Numbered from the stretch's first letter, positions 24,153 through 33,875 are shown. The stretch: DNA of 64,000 nucleotides from Stenotrophomonas maltophilia (GCF_006974125.1 NZ_CP037858.1:3410001-3474000), one strand, 5' to 3'. A program made the numbers and translations. Notes: generated from the sequence alone by a model not told the origin.

Positions 24153-25598
24153 TCATCGCTGCAGTGCACGCCGTCCCGGGGCTTCCTGCAGGTCCGCGCT
24201 GGCCACCACCACGCGGTTGCGGCCGCTGCGCTTGGCCTCGTACATCGCGGCGTCGGCACGTGCCATCAGCCGCTCGTAATCCGGATGACCATCGTGACCG
24301 GCCACGCCGATGCTGGCGGTCAGCTCCAGCACCTGGCCATTGGCCAGTGCTACCGGCGACTGTGCGATCTGCCGGCGCAGGCTCTCGGCGATCACCGCGG
24401 CCTGTGATTCGCTGGCCGCGACCAGCACCACCACGAACTCCTCGCCGCCATAGCGGAACAGGTAATCACTGCCGCGGGTCAGCTGGCCGAGCAGGCCGGC
24501 GACGTGCTGCAACGCGCGGTCGCCGGCATCGTGGCCGTGGCCGTCGTTGATTGCCTTGAAATGATCCAGGTCGAGCAGCAGCAGCGAGAACGGCGTGCGG
24601 TTGCGTGTGGCCAGCTCGATTTCCCGGCGCAGCACGGTGGGCAGGAAGCGGCGGTTGAGCAGGTTGGTCAGCGCGTCGCTGCCGGCATCCAGTTCGCCGA
24701 TGCGTTCGAACAGCAGCGTCATCAGGGTACGGATGCTGGCCAGGTCCTCGCGGATCGACGGCAGGGCTGCCAGGCGTTGCGCAGGGTCATCGTCAGTGGC
24801 GCGCTGCAGGCATCCGTCGATGCGGGCCATCAGCCGGCCGACCTGCTGGGTCTCGCTGCTTTCGCCAAAGCTGGGAATACCCTTGTGGGTGAACCACAGG
24901 CCGAATTCGGAGGTGGCCAGGCTGGCGCTGTCGCTGCCCTGCATATGGCCGGCCAACGCGTAGAGGAGGGCGTTTTCCCAGTCCAGCAGCAGTGCACGCT
25001 GGCGCTCGCGTTCGGTGCTGACGTTCTGCACCAGCGAGAACAGCCGGTATGCCGCGTCGGCGCGGCTGGAGCGCTCGCGCGCATGGGTGTAGGCGAGGGT
25101 CATGCCTTCCATGGCGATGTCCATGATCGCACTGAGGCAGTCGATGGCGGCGAATGCGGTGGCACTGTCGGGCGCGTCGTCACGCAGGCGCACGAACAGC
25201 TCGTGCTTGAGCACGCGCGCGCCGCGGGTGACCAGGTCGACGGGAATACCGACCCGTGCATGCACATCGCCGATCACCCGTTGCGAGGCAACGGTGGCGA
25301 CGACGCCGGCGGCGTCGGTGGTCAGCAGCTGCACCAGCCAGCGCTGCATGGCCGGCTGCAGGCGCTGCTTGACCTGGTCATGGGACAGGAAGCGGCGTGC
25401 ACGTGCGTCCTGCAGCAGCACTTCGTAGAAGCGTTGGGCCAGCGCCGGTGGGGCATCGGCGGCAGCGGCATGCAGCAGCGCGGTAGCGGCTGGGCCGGCC
25501 TGCTGCAGGCACAGCTGCCACGCCTCGGCCAGCGGCTGGCTGGCATCGTCCAGTTGGGGTGTTTCCACGTCGATCTCTGACTGCGTACGACAAACCAC
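24153..25598 (-). CDS. Globin-coupled diguanylate cyclase, DosC-like
   Basis: A protein of 481 residues that makes the second messenger c-di-GMP. Residues about 20-175 resemble a sensor globin, with DVHARVGIPVDLVTRGARVL containing the likely haem-ligand His (about 113). A middle helical region follows, then a GGDEF domain with the active motif GGEEF at 384-388. An RxxD inhibitory site (RGSD) lies five residues upstream, so product inhibition is expected. Oxygen or another haem ligand would set activity. The start is uncertain: GTG 25598 or GTG 25568 (ETPQLDD). Confidence 0.88.
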   Translation of the reverse strand: MVCRTQSEIDVETPQLDDASQPLAEAWQLCLQQAGPAATALLHAAAADAPPALAQRFYEVLLQDARARRFLSHDQVKQRLQPAMQRWLVQLLTTDAAGVVATVASQRVIGDVHARVGIPVDLVTRGARVLKHELFVRLRDDAPDSATAFAAIDCLSAIMDIAMEGMTLAYTHARERSSRADAAYRLFSLVQNVSTERERQRALLLDWENALLYALAGHMQGSDSASLATSEFGLWFTHKGIPSFGESSETQQVGRLMARIDGCLQRATDDDPAQRLAALPSIREDLASIRTLMTLLFERIGELDAGSDALTNLLNRRFLPTVLRREIELATRNRTPFSLLLLDLDHFKAINDGHGHDAGDRALQHVAGLLGQLTRGSDYLFRYGGEEFVVVLVAASESQAAVIAESLRRQIAQSPVALANGQVLELTASIGVAGHDGHPDYERLMARADAAMYEAKRSGRNRVVVASADLQEAPGRRALQR

Positions 25599-25715
25599 GG
25601 GTATCGGCCGCGGAGGCGTGCGGTTGATGGCGGGTTAGCCGGCCAGTTTACGCGCGGTGCAGGGTTGCACGGTGCGCAAACCACATCGGCGCCGCTGCGG
25701 CAATGAGTGAACGCA

Positions 25716-25734
25716 TTTGAGAATCAATCGCATT
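25716..25734. promoter_or_regulatory. Fur box upstream of FepA-like receptor gene
   Basis: Read on the minus strand this is AATGCGATTGATTCTCAAA, matching the 19-base consensus AATGCGAATGATTCTCATT in 16 positions. It lies about 120 bases upstream of the receptor start codon. Confidence 0.7.
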
Positions 25735-25854
25735 GGTGGGAGAATGCGCGCACGGACCGGGCTGCAGGTGCCTGCAGCACTGCTCCGCCTCCCCCTCGTC
25801 GCTGCCTCAAGCCCTTTGCCAGAGGCCCCGTAGCCCTGCCAGAAGGTCCTGATC

Positions 25855-28104
25855 ATGTCTCCTGCCGTTGTCCTATCGCCGCGCCCGCTGGCGCTTGCTG
25901 TTGCCGCCCTGCTGGCCGGCAGTGCCCTGACCGCCCAGGCCGAAACCGACGCTACCGATATCGACACGGTGCACGTCACCGCCTCGCAGATCGCGCGCCA
26001 GGCACTGGGTACCTCGACCATCACCGCCGAGGACATCGCCCGGCGCCCGCCAGCCAATGACATCGCCGAGCTGCTGCGGACCATGCCCGGCGTCAACCTG
26101 ACCGGCAACAGTGCCTCGGGCCAGTACGGCAACAACCGCCAGATCGATCTGCGTGGCATGGGCCCGGAAAACACCCTGATCCTGGTCGATGGCAAGCGCA
26201 TCGGCGCACGCGATGCCGTGCGCATGGGGCGCAGCGGTGAGCGCAATACCCGCGGTGACACCAACTGGGTGCCGGCGGAAATGATCGAGCGCATCGAAGT
26301 GCTGCGCGGCCCGGCGGCGGCACGCTATGGCTCCGGTGCTTCTGGCGGCGTGGTCAACATCATCACCAAGCGCCCGACCGGCGACCTGACCGGTGCGGTC
26401 GACCTGTACGGCCTGGTGCCCGAGCACAGCGCCGAAGGCGGCAGCGAGCGCGTCGGCCTGCAGTTGAGCGGGCCGATGACCGACACCCTGTCGTTCCGCC
26501 TGTACGGCAATCTCAACAAGACCGACGCCGATTCGCTGGAACTCAACCGTGACTTCGCGACGAATCCGAACGCGGTGCCGCCGGCCGGCCGCGAGGGCGT
26601 CAAGAACCGCGATGTCAACGCGCTGCTGCGCTGGGACGTGACCGCCAACCAGGTGGTGGAGTTCGAAGCCGGCACCAGCCGCCAGGGCAACATCTACGCC
26701 GGCGACCGTGCGGTCAGCACCACCGGCACTTCGACCGGCATCGATCTGGCCGCCCTGGCCGACAACAAGGCGGAGACCAACCGCATGTACCGCAACACCG
26801 GCGCGATCACCCATCGTGGCCGCTGGGGCGACGTGACCTCGCGGGTGACCGCCGCGGTGGAAGCGGTGAACAACTCGCGCATCAACGAAGGCCTGGCCGG
26901 TGGCCCGGAAGGCAGCTTCAACGGTACCGACTGGTCGACCTCGCGCCTGCGCAACTACCAGCTGGATGGGGAAGTGAGTTTCCCGACCACGCTGGGCGGC
27001 GCCGAGAACATCTGGACGCTGGGCTTCGAGTACCTGGACAGCCGCCTGACCGACCCGTATTCGATGAGCCAGTCCAGTACCAGCGGCGGCGGCATCCCGG
27101 GGCTGTCGGCCGATCGCACACGCGGCAAGTCCGACGCGCAGACCACGGCCGTGTTCGTGGAAGACAACATCTACCTGGGTGAGCGCTGGATCGTTACCCC
27201 AGGCCTGCGCTTCGACCACCACAGCCAGTTCGGCAACAACACCAGCCCCAGCCTCAATGCGCAGTTCCGCATCAACAGCGACTGGGTGGTAAAGGGCGGC
27301 ATCGCCCGCGCGTTCAAGGCGCCGAACCTGTACCAGTCGAATCCGGACTATCTGTACTACACCCGTGGCAATGGCTGCCCGAATGCACTGCCGAGCCTGG
27401 GCGCCGGCTGCTACATGCGCGGCAACGCGGACCTGAAGGCGGAAACCAGCCTGAACAAGGAACTGGGCATCGAGTGGGCACCGCAGAGCGGCTGGCAGGC
27501 GTCGTTGACCTACTTCCACAACGACTACAAGGACAAGATCCAGGCCGGCTACACCCAGATCGGCCTGACTGCCGACACCAGGGGCCGCATCTTCCGCTGG
27601 GAGAACGCACCGAAGGCGATCGTGCAGGGGCTTGAAGGCAACCTGGTGATCCCGTTGCTGGGCGAGCAGGGCAACCGCCTGAAGTGGAGCAACAACTTCA
27701 CCTACATGGTGGAAAACGAGAACAAGAGCACCGGCCAGCCGCTGTCGGTGATTCCGAAGTACACCGTCAACACGATGCTGGACTGGCAGGCCACCGACAA
27801 GCTGTCGCTGCTGCTGACCGGCACGTTCTACGGCAAGCAGAAGCCGGCCACCACCAACATCAACAATGATCCGCGCTGCACCGGTACCTGCGATCCGTCG
27901 CTCGCGCTGCAGGACCGTGGTGCGTACAACATCTGGGGCGTGAGCGCGCGCTACAAGGTGACCGAGACGGTCAGCTTCGGTTTCGGCGTCAACAACCTGG
28001 CCGACAAGCGCCTGTTCCGCGAGGCCAACAGCAGCGATGCCGGCGCGGCAACCTACAACGAGCCGGGCCGCGCGTACTGGGCCAGCCTGCGTTTCGGGTT
28101 CTGA
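25855..28104 (+). CDS. TonB-dependent siderophore receptor, FepA/PfeA-like
   Basis: An outer-membrane receptor of 749 residues. Signal peptide to about residue 29 (LTAQA), TonB-box-like DTVHVTAS, a plug domain (ELLRTMPGVNLTGNSASGQY; RIEVLRGPAAARYGSGASGG), then a 22-strand barrel ending in the aromatic YWASLRFGF. Barrel loops hold cysteine pairs (GCPNALPSLGAGC; CTGTC) typical of FepA/PfeA. It would import a ferric catecholate siderophore with TonB energy. AGAAGG lies eight bases before the ATG. A Fur box upstream fits iron repression. No siderophore synthesis genes are in the window. Confidence 0.92.
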   Translation: MSPAVVLSPRPLALAVAALLAGSALTAQAETDATDIDTVHVTASQIARQALGTSTITAEDIARRPPANDIAELLRTMPGVNLTGNSASGQYGNNRQIDLRGMGPENTLILVDGKRIGARDAVRMGRSGERNTRGDTNWVPAEMIERIEVLRGPAAARYGSGASGGVVNIITKRPTGDLTGAVDLYGLVPEHSAEGGSERVGLQLSGPMTDTLSFRLYGNLNKTDADSLELNRDFATNPNAVPPAGREGVKNRDVNALLRWDVTANQVVEFEAGTSRQGNIYAGDRAVSTTGTSTGIDLAALADNKAETNRMYRNTGAITHRGRWGDVTSRVTAAVEAVNNSRINEGLAGGPEGSFNGTDWSTSRLRNYQLDGEVSFPTTLGGAENIWTLGFEYLDSRLTDPYSMSQSSTSGGGIPGLSADRTRGKSDAQTTAVFVEDNIYLGERWIVTPGLRFDHHSQFGNNTSPSLNAQFRINSDWVVKGGIARAFKAPNLYQSNPDYLYYTRGNGCPNALPSLGAGCYMRGNADLKAETSLNKELGIEWAPQSGWQASLTYFHNDYKDKIQAGYTQIGLTADTRGRIFRWENAPKAIVQGLEGNLVIPLLGEQGNRLKWSNNFTYMVENENKSTGQPLSVIPKYTVNTMLDWQATDKLSLLLTGTFYGKQKPATTNINNDPRCTGTCDPSLALQDRGAYNIWGVSARYKVTETVSFGFGVNNLADKRLFREANSSDAGAATYNEPGRAYWASLRFGF

Positions 28105-28130
28105 TCGCAGGCGGGCGTCGTTCCGCTGGG

Positions 28131-28186
28131 CTCGCCAGGCACGGCCTGGCGCTACTGGGTAGCGCCGGGCCATGCCCGGCGGCTCC
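28131..28186. repeat. SMAG-type palindromes after siderophore receptor gene
   Basis: Two hairpins back to back: GCCAGGCACGGCCTGGC followed by GCTAC, and GTAGCGCCGGGCCATGCCCG. They lie 30-80 bases downstream of the receptor stop. Confidence 0.7.
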
Positions 28187-28276
28187 GGACCTGCGCGCCT
28201 GCAATGTTATAAACACCGTGATAGTTTCCCCACGGCCGCCGGCGTAGCCTGCCTCCATCGCAAAGGAGCTGTTGCC

Positions 28277-29257
28277 ATGGGCCACGACCACGATCACCTG
28301 CCATCCGAGATCCGCCACGAGAAACCCTTGTGGTGGGCGCTCGGCCTGACCTCCACCTTCCTCGTCGTCGAAGTGGTGGGCGCGTTCTGGACCAACAGCC
28401 TGGCGCTGTTGTCCGATGCGGCGCACATGGCCACCGATGCTCTGGCATTGATGATCGCGCTGGTCGCGGTGCGGCTGAGCCGGCGCCCGCCGGACGCGCG
28501 TCGCACCTACGGCTATGCGCGCCTGGAAGCGCTGGGCGCGATGATCAACGGCGCTATGCTGTTCGTGGTTGCCGGCTACATCCTGTGGGAAGCCATTGGG
28601 CGTTTCCGTGAACCGCAGGAGATTGCCTCGTCGGGCATGCTGGTGATTGCGGCGGCGGGCCTGGTCATCAACCTGATCTCGATGCGCCTGCTGCAGGCCG
28701 GCAGCGGCGAGAGCCTCAACGTGAAGGGCGCCTACCTGGAAGTGTGGGCGGACATGCTCGGCTCGGTGGCAGTGATTGCTGGCGCGCTGTTGATCAAGTG
28801 GACTGGCTGGAAGCCGATCGATCCCATCCTGGCGGTACTGATCGGCCTGTGGGTGCTGCCGCGCACCTACGTACTGATGCGAGAGGCGATCAACGTGCTG
28901 CTGGAAGGCGTGCCCAAGGGCATGGACGTGGCCAAGGTGCGCGACAGCCTGTCCGGCCACGCTGCGGTGCTGGACGTGCATGACCTGCATGTGTGGGCGC
29001 TGGCCTCCAGCACCCCGGCGCTGACCGCGCACATCGTGATGCGCGACGGCACCGATGCCGATGCGCTGCGCCGTGAGCTGGGCGGGCGCCTGCACGATGA
29101 CTTCGGCATCGAGCACGTGACACTGCAGCTCGAAGCGGACCACTGCGGCGAAGCCTGTGGCGAGCCGGCACCGGCCAAGGGCGGCGAGCACGAGGGCCAT
29201 GAAGGCCACGACCATGGCGAGGACGCGCAGGGGCATCGCGGTCACGTGCATCGTTGA
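28277..29257 (+). CDS. CDF-family cation efflux protein, CzcD-like
   Basis: An inner-membrane protein of 326 residues that exchanges divalent cations (zinc, cadmium, cobalt or similar) for protons. The N-terminus is MGHDHDHLP and the C-terminus is a His-rich tail (HEGHEGHDHGEDAQGHRGHV). Membrane helix 2 carries LLSDAAHMATDALAL with the HxxxD metal site, and helix 5 carries YLEVWADMLGS, where Glu replaces the usual His of the second pair. This may affect metal choice. AAGGAG precedes the ATG at 28277. It follows the siderophore receptor but is separated by repeats and probably has its own promoter. Confidence 0.92.
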   Translation: MGHDHDHLPSEIRHEKPLWWALGLTSTFLVVEVVGAFWTNSLALLSDAAHMATDALALMIALVAVRLSRRPPDARRTYGYARLEALGAMINGAMLFVVAGYILWEAIGRFREPQEIASSGMLVIAAAGLVINLISMRLLQAGSGESLNVKGAYLEVWADMLGSVAVIAGALLIKWTGWKPIDPILAVLIGLWVLPRTYVLMREAINVLLEGVPKGMDVAKVRDSLSGHAAVLDVHDLHVWALASSTPALTAHIVMRDGTDADALRRELGGRLHDDFGIEHVTLQLEADHCGEACGEPAPAKGGEHEGHEGHDHGEDAQGHRGHVHR

Positions 29258-29267
29258 ATGAAAATGA

Positions 29268-29298
29268 AGGCCGCACCGGGGAATGCCCGGTGCGGTCA
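29268..29298. terminator. Bidirectional hairpin between convergent genes
   Basis: CCGCACCGGG (29271-29280) and CCCGGTGCGG (29286-29295) with a 5-base loop, between the CDF and endonuclease V stop codons. A-rich sequence precedes and TCATT follows, so it can serve both genes. Confidence 0.65.
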
Positions 29299-29970
29299 TT
29301 CGTCCCGTCGCGAGGCCAGCCGATCCGCCAGCCGGGTCGGCTCCGGCAGCCGGTAGCCACGCAGCGTGCGTTGCACCCAGTCCAGCGCGGTATCGGCACT
29401 CACCCGATGGCCGCCGGCCACGAACAGCGGCTTGCAGCGGATCTTGCTGCGCAGCACCCAGCCCAGTTGTTCATCGCCATCCAGCAGCGGTGTGTGCGCG
29501 CCGGCCTCGACGCCCGGTTCGACGAACCGGCCCACCAGTTTCGACTTGGCCACGCCGATGCTTGGCAGGTCAGTGACCACACCGAGGTGAGCGGCCACAC
29601 CCAGCCGGCGTGGATGGCTGATGCCGTGGCCGTCGACGAACACCAGGTCCGGCGTGCGCGGCAGCAGCGCCAGCGCGGCCAACAACGCTGGCAGCTCGCG
29701 GAAGCTGAGCAGGCCGGGGATGTAGGGCATCACCGTAGGAATCCGCGCGATTTCCTGCGCTACGGGCTGCAGCGTCTTCGCATCCAGCAGCACCGCCGCG
29801 GCGCGGGTGATGGCGCCGCTGTCTTCGAAGCCGACATCCAGCCCGGCCAGCCAGCGCACGTTGCGCGGCAGGCGGTCCTGGCGCTCCACGCGGCCAGCCA
29901 GCCGGATCTGCTGCTCGCGGGCGGCGGCGACGCTGCCTTCCCAGCGCCCGGGGTCGATCACCGTATTCAT
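29296..29970 (-). CDS. nfi: Endonuclease V
   Basis: A DNA-repair enzyme of 224 residues that nicks near deoxyinosine left by adenine deamination. Family signatures are intact: [20 protein letters not shown] with the catalytic Asp, [35 protein letters not shown] with the second Asp, and [12 protein letters not shown] chose the ATG at 29970; an in-frame ATG at 29982 would add four residues. It is convergent with the CDF gene and divergent from gpmA, so it is probably a single-gene unit. Confidence 0.93.
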   Translation of the reverse strand: MNTVIDPGRWEGSVAAAREQQIRLAGRVERQDRLPRNVRWLAGLDVGFEDSGAITRAAAVLLDAKTLQPVAQEIARIPTVMPYIPGLLSFRELPALLAALALLPRTPDLVFVDGHGISHPRRLGVAAHLGVVTDLPSIGVAKSKLVGRFVEPGVEAGAHTPLLDGDEQLGWVLRSKIRCKPLFVAGGHRVSADTALDWVQRTLRGYRLPEPTRLADRLASRRDE

Positions 29971-30064
29971 TGGCCGCAGCATCGCATGCGCGGTGCCACG
30001 GCCCGGTGAGTGGCGCCCGGGGCTACAATGGCCGCCTGCCTTTCCTCGCGTTGGAGACCCTGCA

Positions 30065-30814
30065 GTGACCCGTAAACTCGTACTGTTGCGCCATGGCCAG
30101 AGCCAGTGGAACCTGGACAACCGCTTCACCGGCTGGGTCGATGTCGACCTGACCGAGCAGGGGCGCCGGGAAGCGGCCGCCGCCGGTCGCCTGATGCGCG
30201 AGGAAGGCCTGCAGTTCGACGTTGCCCACACCTCCGTGCTCAAGCGCGCCATCCACACCCTGCAGGGGGCGCTGGCCGAGCTGGAGCAGGACTGGCTGCC
30301 GGTGAACAAGTCCTGGCGCCTCAACGAGCGCCACTACGGCGGCCTGCAGGGCCTGGACAAGGCCGAGACCGCCGCCAAGCACGGCGAGGACCAGGTCAAG
30401 GTGTGGCGTCGTTCGTACGACATCCCGCCGCCGGCCATGGACCTGGAAGATCCGGGCCATCCGATCCATGACCGCCGCTACGCCGGCCTGGACCGCAACG
30501 CGCTGCCGGGCACCGAATCGCTGGCGACCACCCTGGACCGCGTGCTGCCGTACTGGCACGACGCCATCGCGCCGCAGCTGAAGGACGGCAAGACCGTGCT
30601 GGTCACCGCCCACGGCAACTCGCTGCGCGCGCTGTACAAGTACCTCAACAATGTCTCGCGCGAGGAAATCCTCGAGCTGAACATCCCGACCGGCATCCCG
30701 CTGCTGTTCGAACTGAACGATGATCTGACCGTGCAGTCGTTCCGCTACCTGGGCGACCCGGAAGCGGCGCGCAAGGCTGCTGAAGCCGTAGCCAACCAGG
30801 GCAAGGCGCGGTAG
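30065..30814 (+). CDS. gpmA: 2,3-bisphosphoglycerate-dependent phosphoglycerate mutase
   Basis: A glycolytic enzyme of 249 residues that interconverts 3- and 2-phosphoglycerate through a phosphohistidine. Motifs: [10 protein letters not shown] with the phosphorylated His (about 11), [25 protein letters not shown] with the catalytic Glu, and [11 protein letters not shown] with the second His. The start is a GTG at 30065 with GGAGA about eight bases upstream; the length is normal for the family. The TAG stop lies inside the GTAG of a SMAG repeat, so the repeat abuts or has supplied the end of the gene. Confidence 0.96.
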   Translation: MTRKLVLLRHGQSQWNLDNRFTGWVDVDLTEQGRREAAAAGRLMREEGLQFDVAHTSVLKRAIHTLQGALAELEQDWLPVNKSWRLNERHYGGLQGLDKAETAAKHGEDQVKVWRRSYDIPPPAMDLEDPGHPIHDRRYAGLDRNALPGTESLATTLDRVLPYWHDAIAPQLKDGKTVLVTAHGNSLRALYKYLNNVSREEILELNIPTGIPLLFELNDDLTVQSFRYLGDPEAARKAAEAVANQGKAR

Positions 30815-30871
30815 ATACCCACCGCTGGTGGGTATTGCTCTGGCGGGTATGTGCGGACCAACGGTCCGCAC
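30811..30871. repeat. SMAG-type palindromes overlapping the gpmA stop
   Basis: GTAGATACCCACC paired with GGTGGGTAT (30811-30835), and GTGCGGACC paired with GGTCCGCAC (30851-30871). The first GTAG contains the TAG stop of gpmA. Confidence 0.75.
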
Positions 30872-30970
30872 GTGCCCGATTGCGGCCACGGGCGTTCCCC
30901 CTGTGACCTTTGGCCGGTCCCACCGCAGGCCTCCCCGGCTACCCTGTGAAATTACCCGCAGGAGAGCCTC

Positions 30971-33064
30971 ATGAACGTCCGCAACCTGGTCCCGCTGGGC
31001 CTGACCATCGCCATCGCTGCCTCGCTGGCCGCCTGTGGCAAGAATGAAACCGCTCCGGCGGCCAGTGCCGACGCCAAGCCGGCCTTCGACCTGTCGCAGA
31101 TCAAGACCGCGCTGATCAGCCTCAATAGTGCCGATCTGGATCCGGCCATCTCGGCCTGTACCGACCTCAATGGCTTCGTCAACAGCAAGTGGCTGAAGGC
31201 CAACCCGGTGCCGGGCGACCAGACCACCTGGGGCAGCTTCGAGATCCTGCGCGAGCGCTCGCTGGAAGTGCAGCACACGCTGGTGCAGCAGGCCGCCGCC
31301 AGCCAGGCCAAGGCCGGCTCGGTGGAAGCCAAGATCGGTGACATCTGGAAGACCGGCAACGATGAAGCCAAGATCGAAGCCGCTGGCCTGGCGCCGCTGC
31401 AGCCGCAGCTGGACAAGATCACCGCGCTGAACGACACCGCCGCCATCACCCAGTACCTGCGCGACAGCCAGGCCGAGGGCAAGGGCGTGCTGTTCTCGCT
31501 GTTCGCCAATGCCGACTACAAGGATTCGGCCAACGTCATCGCCTACGTCGGCCAGGGCGGCCTGGGCCTGCCGGAGAAGGGCTACTACTTCGACGATGCG
31601 CAGGCCAGGATCCGCGACGCCTACGTGGCCTACATCGCCCAGGTGCTGACCCTGTCCGGCGTGGACGCCGCGCAGGCCGCCGAGCAGGCCAAGGCCGTGA
31701 TGGCCTTTGAAACCCGCCTGGCCAAGGCCTCGATGTCGCGCATCGAAATGCGTGACCCGGCCAAGCGCTACAACCCGCTCAGCGCCGCCGACGCCGACAA
31801 GCTGACCCCGAACTTCAGCTGGACCGCGCTGTTCGACACCCTGAAGGTGCCGGCCGCGCAGAAGTTCTCGCTGGCGCAGCCGGGCTTCTTCGGTGAAATG
31901 GACAAGATGCTCGCCGATGTGCCGGCCAGCACCTGGCAGGCCTACCTGCGCTTCCACACCATCGACGATGCCTCGCCGTACCTGAGCAGCCAGTTCGAGA
32001 AGGCCAACTTCGAGTTCTTCGGCAAGACCCTGCGCGGCCAGCAGGAGATGCAGCCGCGCTGGAAGCGCGTGCTGGAGTCGGTCAACAGCGGCATGGGCGA
32101 AGCCCTGGGCCAGCTGTACGTCGACGCCGTGTTCCCGGCCGAGTCGAAGGTCGCCATGCAGCACCTGGTGGAAAACCTGTCGCAGGCGCTGAAGGCGCGC
32201 CTGGAGCAGCTGCCGTGGATGGGCGAAGAAACCAAGAAGAAGGCACTGGAAAAGTGGGCCAGTTTCACCCCGAAGATCGGTTACCCGGACAAGTGGCGTG
32301 AGTGGACGGGCCTGCAGACCAACGGTGACAGCTACCTGGGCAACATGCAGGCGGCACGTGCGTTCAACTACCGCTACATGCTGGACAAGATCGGCAAGCC
32401 GGTGGACAAGACCGAGTGGGGCATGACCCCGCAGACCGTCAACGCGTACTACAACGCCACCAAGAACGAGATCGTGTTCCCGGCGGCGATCCTGCAGGCG
32501 CCGTTCTTCGACGCCAAGGCCGATCCGGCGTTGAACTACGGCGGCATCGGTGCGGTCATCGGCCACGAGATGATGCACGGCTACGACGACTCGGGCAGCC
32601 AGTTCGCCGCCAACGGCAACTTCGACAACTGGTGGACCGATGCCGATCGCAAGGCCTTCACCGAGCGTACCGACCAGCTGGTCGCACAGTTCGATGGCTA
32701 CGAGTCGGTGCCGGGCGTGTTCGTGAAGGGCAAGCTGACCCTGGGCGAGAACATCGGTGATCTGGGCGGCCTGACCGTGGCCTACGACGCGCTGCAGATG
32801 GCGCTGAAGGAAGATCCGAAGGCGAATGTCGAGGTCGATGGCCACAGCCAGGACCAGCGCTTCTTCATGAACTGGGCCACAGTGTGGCGCCGCAACTTCA
32901 CCGACGGTGAGCTGCGCGTCCGCCTGAACACCGACCCGCATGCGCCGGCCAACTTCCGTGCCAACGGTGCACCGTCGAACATGCCCTCCTATGCCGCTGC
33001 ATTCCAGTGCAAGGCCGGCGACGCGATGGTGCGTGCCGACGACAAGCGCGTGGTGATCTGGTAA
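30971..33064 (+). CDS. M13-family zinc metallopeptidase lipoprotein
   Basis: An exported peptidase of 697 residues of the neprilysin/PepO family. Residues 1-22 form a lipoprotein signal (SLAAC, lipidated Cys22). The zinc site is VIGHEMMHGYDDSG (HExxH), with ENIGDLGGL supplying the third ligand (Glu) and the stabilising Asp. FDNWWTDADRKAF and FRANGAPSNMPSYAAAFQC are further family signatures. It would cleave oligopeptides in the periplasm. The last residues VVIW replace the CxxW end seen in many homologues. A clear terminator follows, so it is monocistronic. Confidence 0.93.
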   Translation: MNVRNLVPLGLTIAIAASLAACGKNETAPAASADAKPAFDLSQIKTALISLNSADLDPAISACTDLNGFVNSKWLKANPVPGDQTTWGSFEILRERSLEVQHTLVQQAAASQAKAGSVEAKIGDIWKTGNDEAKIEAAGLAPLQPQLDKITALNDTAAITQYLRDSQAEGKGVLFSLFANADYKDSANVIAYVGQGGLGLPEKGYYFDDAQARIRDAYVAYIAQVLTLSGVDAAQAAEQAKAVMAFETRLAKASMSRIEMRDPAKRYNPLSAADADKLTPNFSWTALFDTLKVPAAQKFSLAQPGFFGEMDKMLADVPASTWQAYLRFHTIDDASPYLSSQFEKANFEFFGKTLRGQQEMQPRWKRVLESVNSGMGEALGQLYVDAVFPAESKVAMQHLVENLSQALKARLEQLPWMGEETKKKALEKWASFTPKIGYPDKWREWTGLQTNGDSYLGNMQAARAFNYRYMLDKIGKPVDKTEWGMTPQTVNAYYNATKNEIVFPAAILQAPFFDAKADPALNYGGIGAVIGHEMMHGYDDSGSQFAANGNFDNWWTDADRKAFTERTDQLVAQFDGYESVPGVFVKGKLTLGENIGDLGGLTVAYDALQMALKEDPKANVEVDGHSQDQRFFMNWATVWRRNFTDGELRVRLNTDPHAPANFRANGAPSNMPSYAAAFQCKAGDAMVRADDKRVVIW

Positions 33065-33089
33065 TCGATCGCACGTGATGCGTGATGCG

Positions 33090-33120
33090 AAAGGCCCGGC
33101 GAACGCCGGGCCTTTTGTTT
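33090..33120 (+). terminator. Intrinsic terminator after M13 peptidase gene
   Basis: AAAGGCCCGGC (33090-33100) and GCCGGGCCTTT (33105-33115) with loop GAAC, followed by a T-rich tail TGTTT. Confidence 0.85.
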
Positions 33121-33143
33121 GTCGACCCGGTGGCGCTGGATCG

Positions 33144-33230
33144 GTAGAGTCGACCGCTAGTCGACTATCGCGCGCAGCTCGGGGTTTTCGCGATCGGTAC
33201 GAAGAGCAGTCGACCAACAGTCGACTCTAC
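33144..33230. repeat. SMAG pair downstream of M13 peptidase gene
   Basis: A GTAG unit at 33144 (stem GTCGACCGCTAGTCGAC) and an inverted unit ending CTAC at 33227-33230 (stem GTCGACCAACAGTCGAC). The two outward ends form a larger inverted repeat of about 87 bases. Confidence 0.8.
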
Positions 33231-33253
33231 CGACGAGCCAGCCAGAGCATCAG

Positions 33254-33865
33254 TCAGGCCAGCTCCGGTTCCCGTGCCAGCATGCGATGGAAGCGCTGCA
33301 GCACGTAGGGATCGATCAGTCCGCCGGACTGCTCGTCGATGATGCGCAACGCAGTCTCGCGTTCCATCGCCGCGCGGTAGGGGCGTACGCTGGTCATGGC
33401 ATCGTAGGCATCCGCAACGGTGACGATGCGTGAGCCCAGCGGAATGCTCTCGCCACGCAGGCCATCGGGATAGCCGCTGCCATCGAAGGCCTCGTGATGG
33501 GCGCGGATCAGGCGTGCGACCGGTGCCGCGTCGCTGCGGCCGGTGGAGAGGAAGATGTGTTCGCCGCGCACCGGATGCTCGCGCATGATCGCGCGTTCTT
33601 CGTCGGTATGCCGGCGCGGTGTCAGCAGTACATCGTCGGGAATGCCGATCTTGCCGATGTCGTGGAAGCGCGCGGCCAGGCCGATCTGCGAACAGGCATC
33701 GTCATCGAGATCGCAGTGCGTGGCCAGGCGCTGCGCGAGCAGGCCAACGCGGTCGCAATGGTGGCGGGTGTAAGCGTCGCGCATCTGCAGCGACATCGAG
33801 AGGGCATCGATCAGGCAGGCCTGCGCGTGCAGCAGGTCGGGGGCGGGTACGGCGTCAGAGAACAT
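33254..33865 (-). CDS. HD-GYP domain protein (probable c-di-GMP phosphodiesterase)
   Basis: A protein of 203 residues made almost entirely of an HD-GYP domain. The metal-site motifs are ARFHDIGKIGIPD and HHEAFDGSGYPDGL, with the GYP triplet intact, so hydrolysis of c-di-GMP is plausible. No receiver or sensor domain is attached, and it is shorter than most family members. The start is uncertain: ATG 33865 (MFSDAV), ATG 33871, or a TTG at 33919 overlapping the mfd stop. The palindrome at 33876-33900 argues for the shorter forms. Together with the globin-type cyclase it makes two c-di-GMP genes in this window. Confidence 0.83.
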   Translation of the reverse strand: MFSDAVPAPDLLHAQACLIDALSMSLQMRDAYTRHHCDRVGLLAQRLATHCDLDDDACSQIGLAARFHDIGKIGIPDDVLLTPRRHTDEERAIMREHPVRGEHIFLSTGRSDAAPVARLIRAHHEAFDGSGYPDGLRGESIPLGSRIVTVADAYDAMTSVRPYRAAMERETALRIIDEQSGGLIDPYVLQRFHRMLAREPELA

Positions 33866-33875
33866 GGTCATCCGC

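Noticed and set aside
30023..33217. Minus-strand open frame of over 1000 codons opposite gpmA and the M13 peptidase
   Set aside because: Shadow of two clear genes; it runs through SMAG repeats and a terminator and has antisense-type composition.
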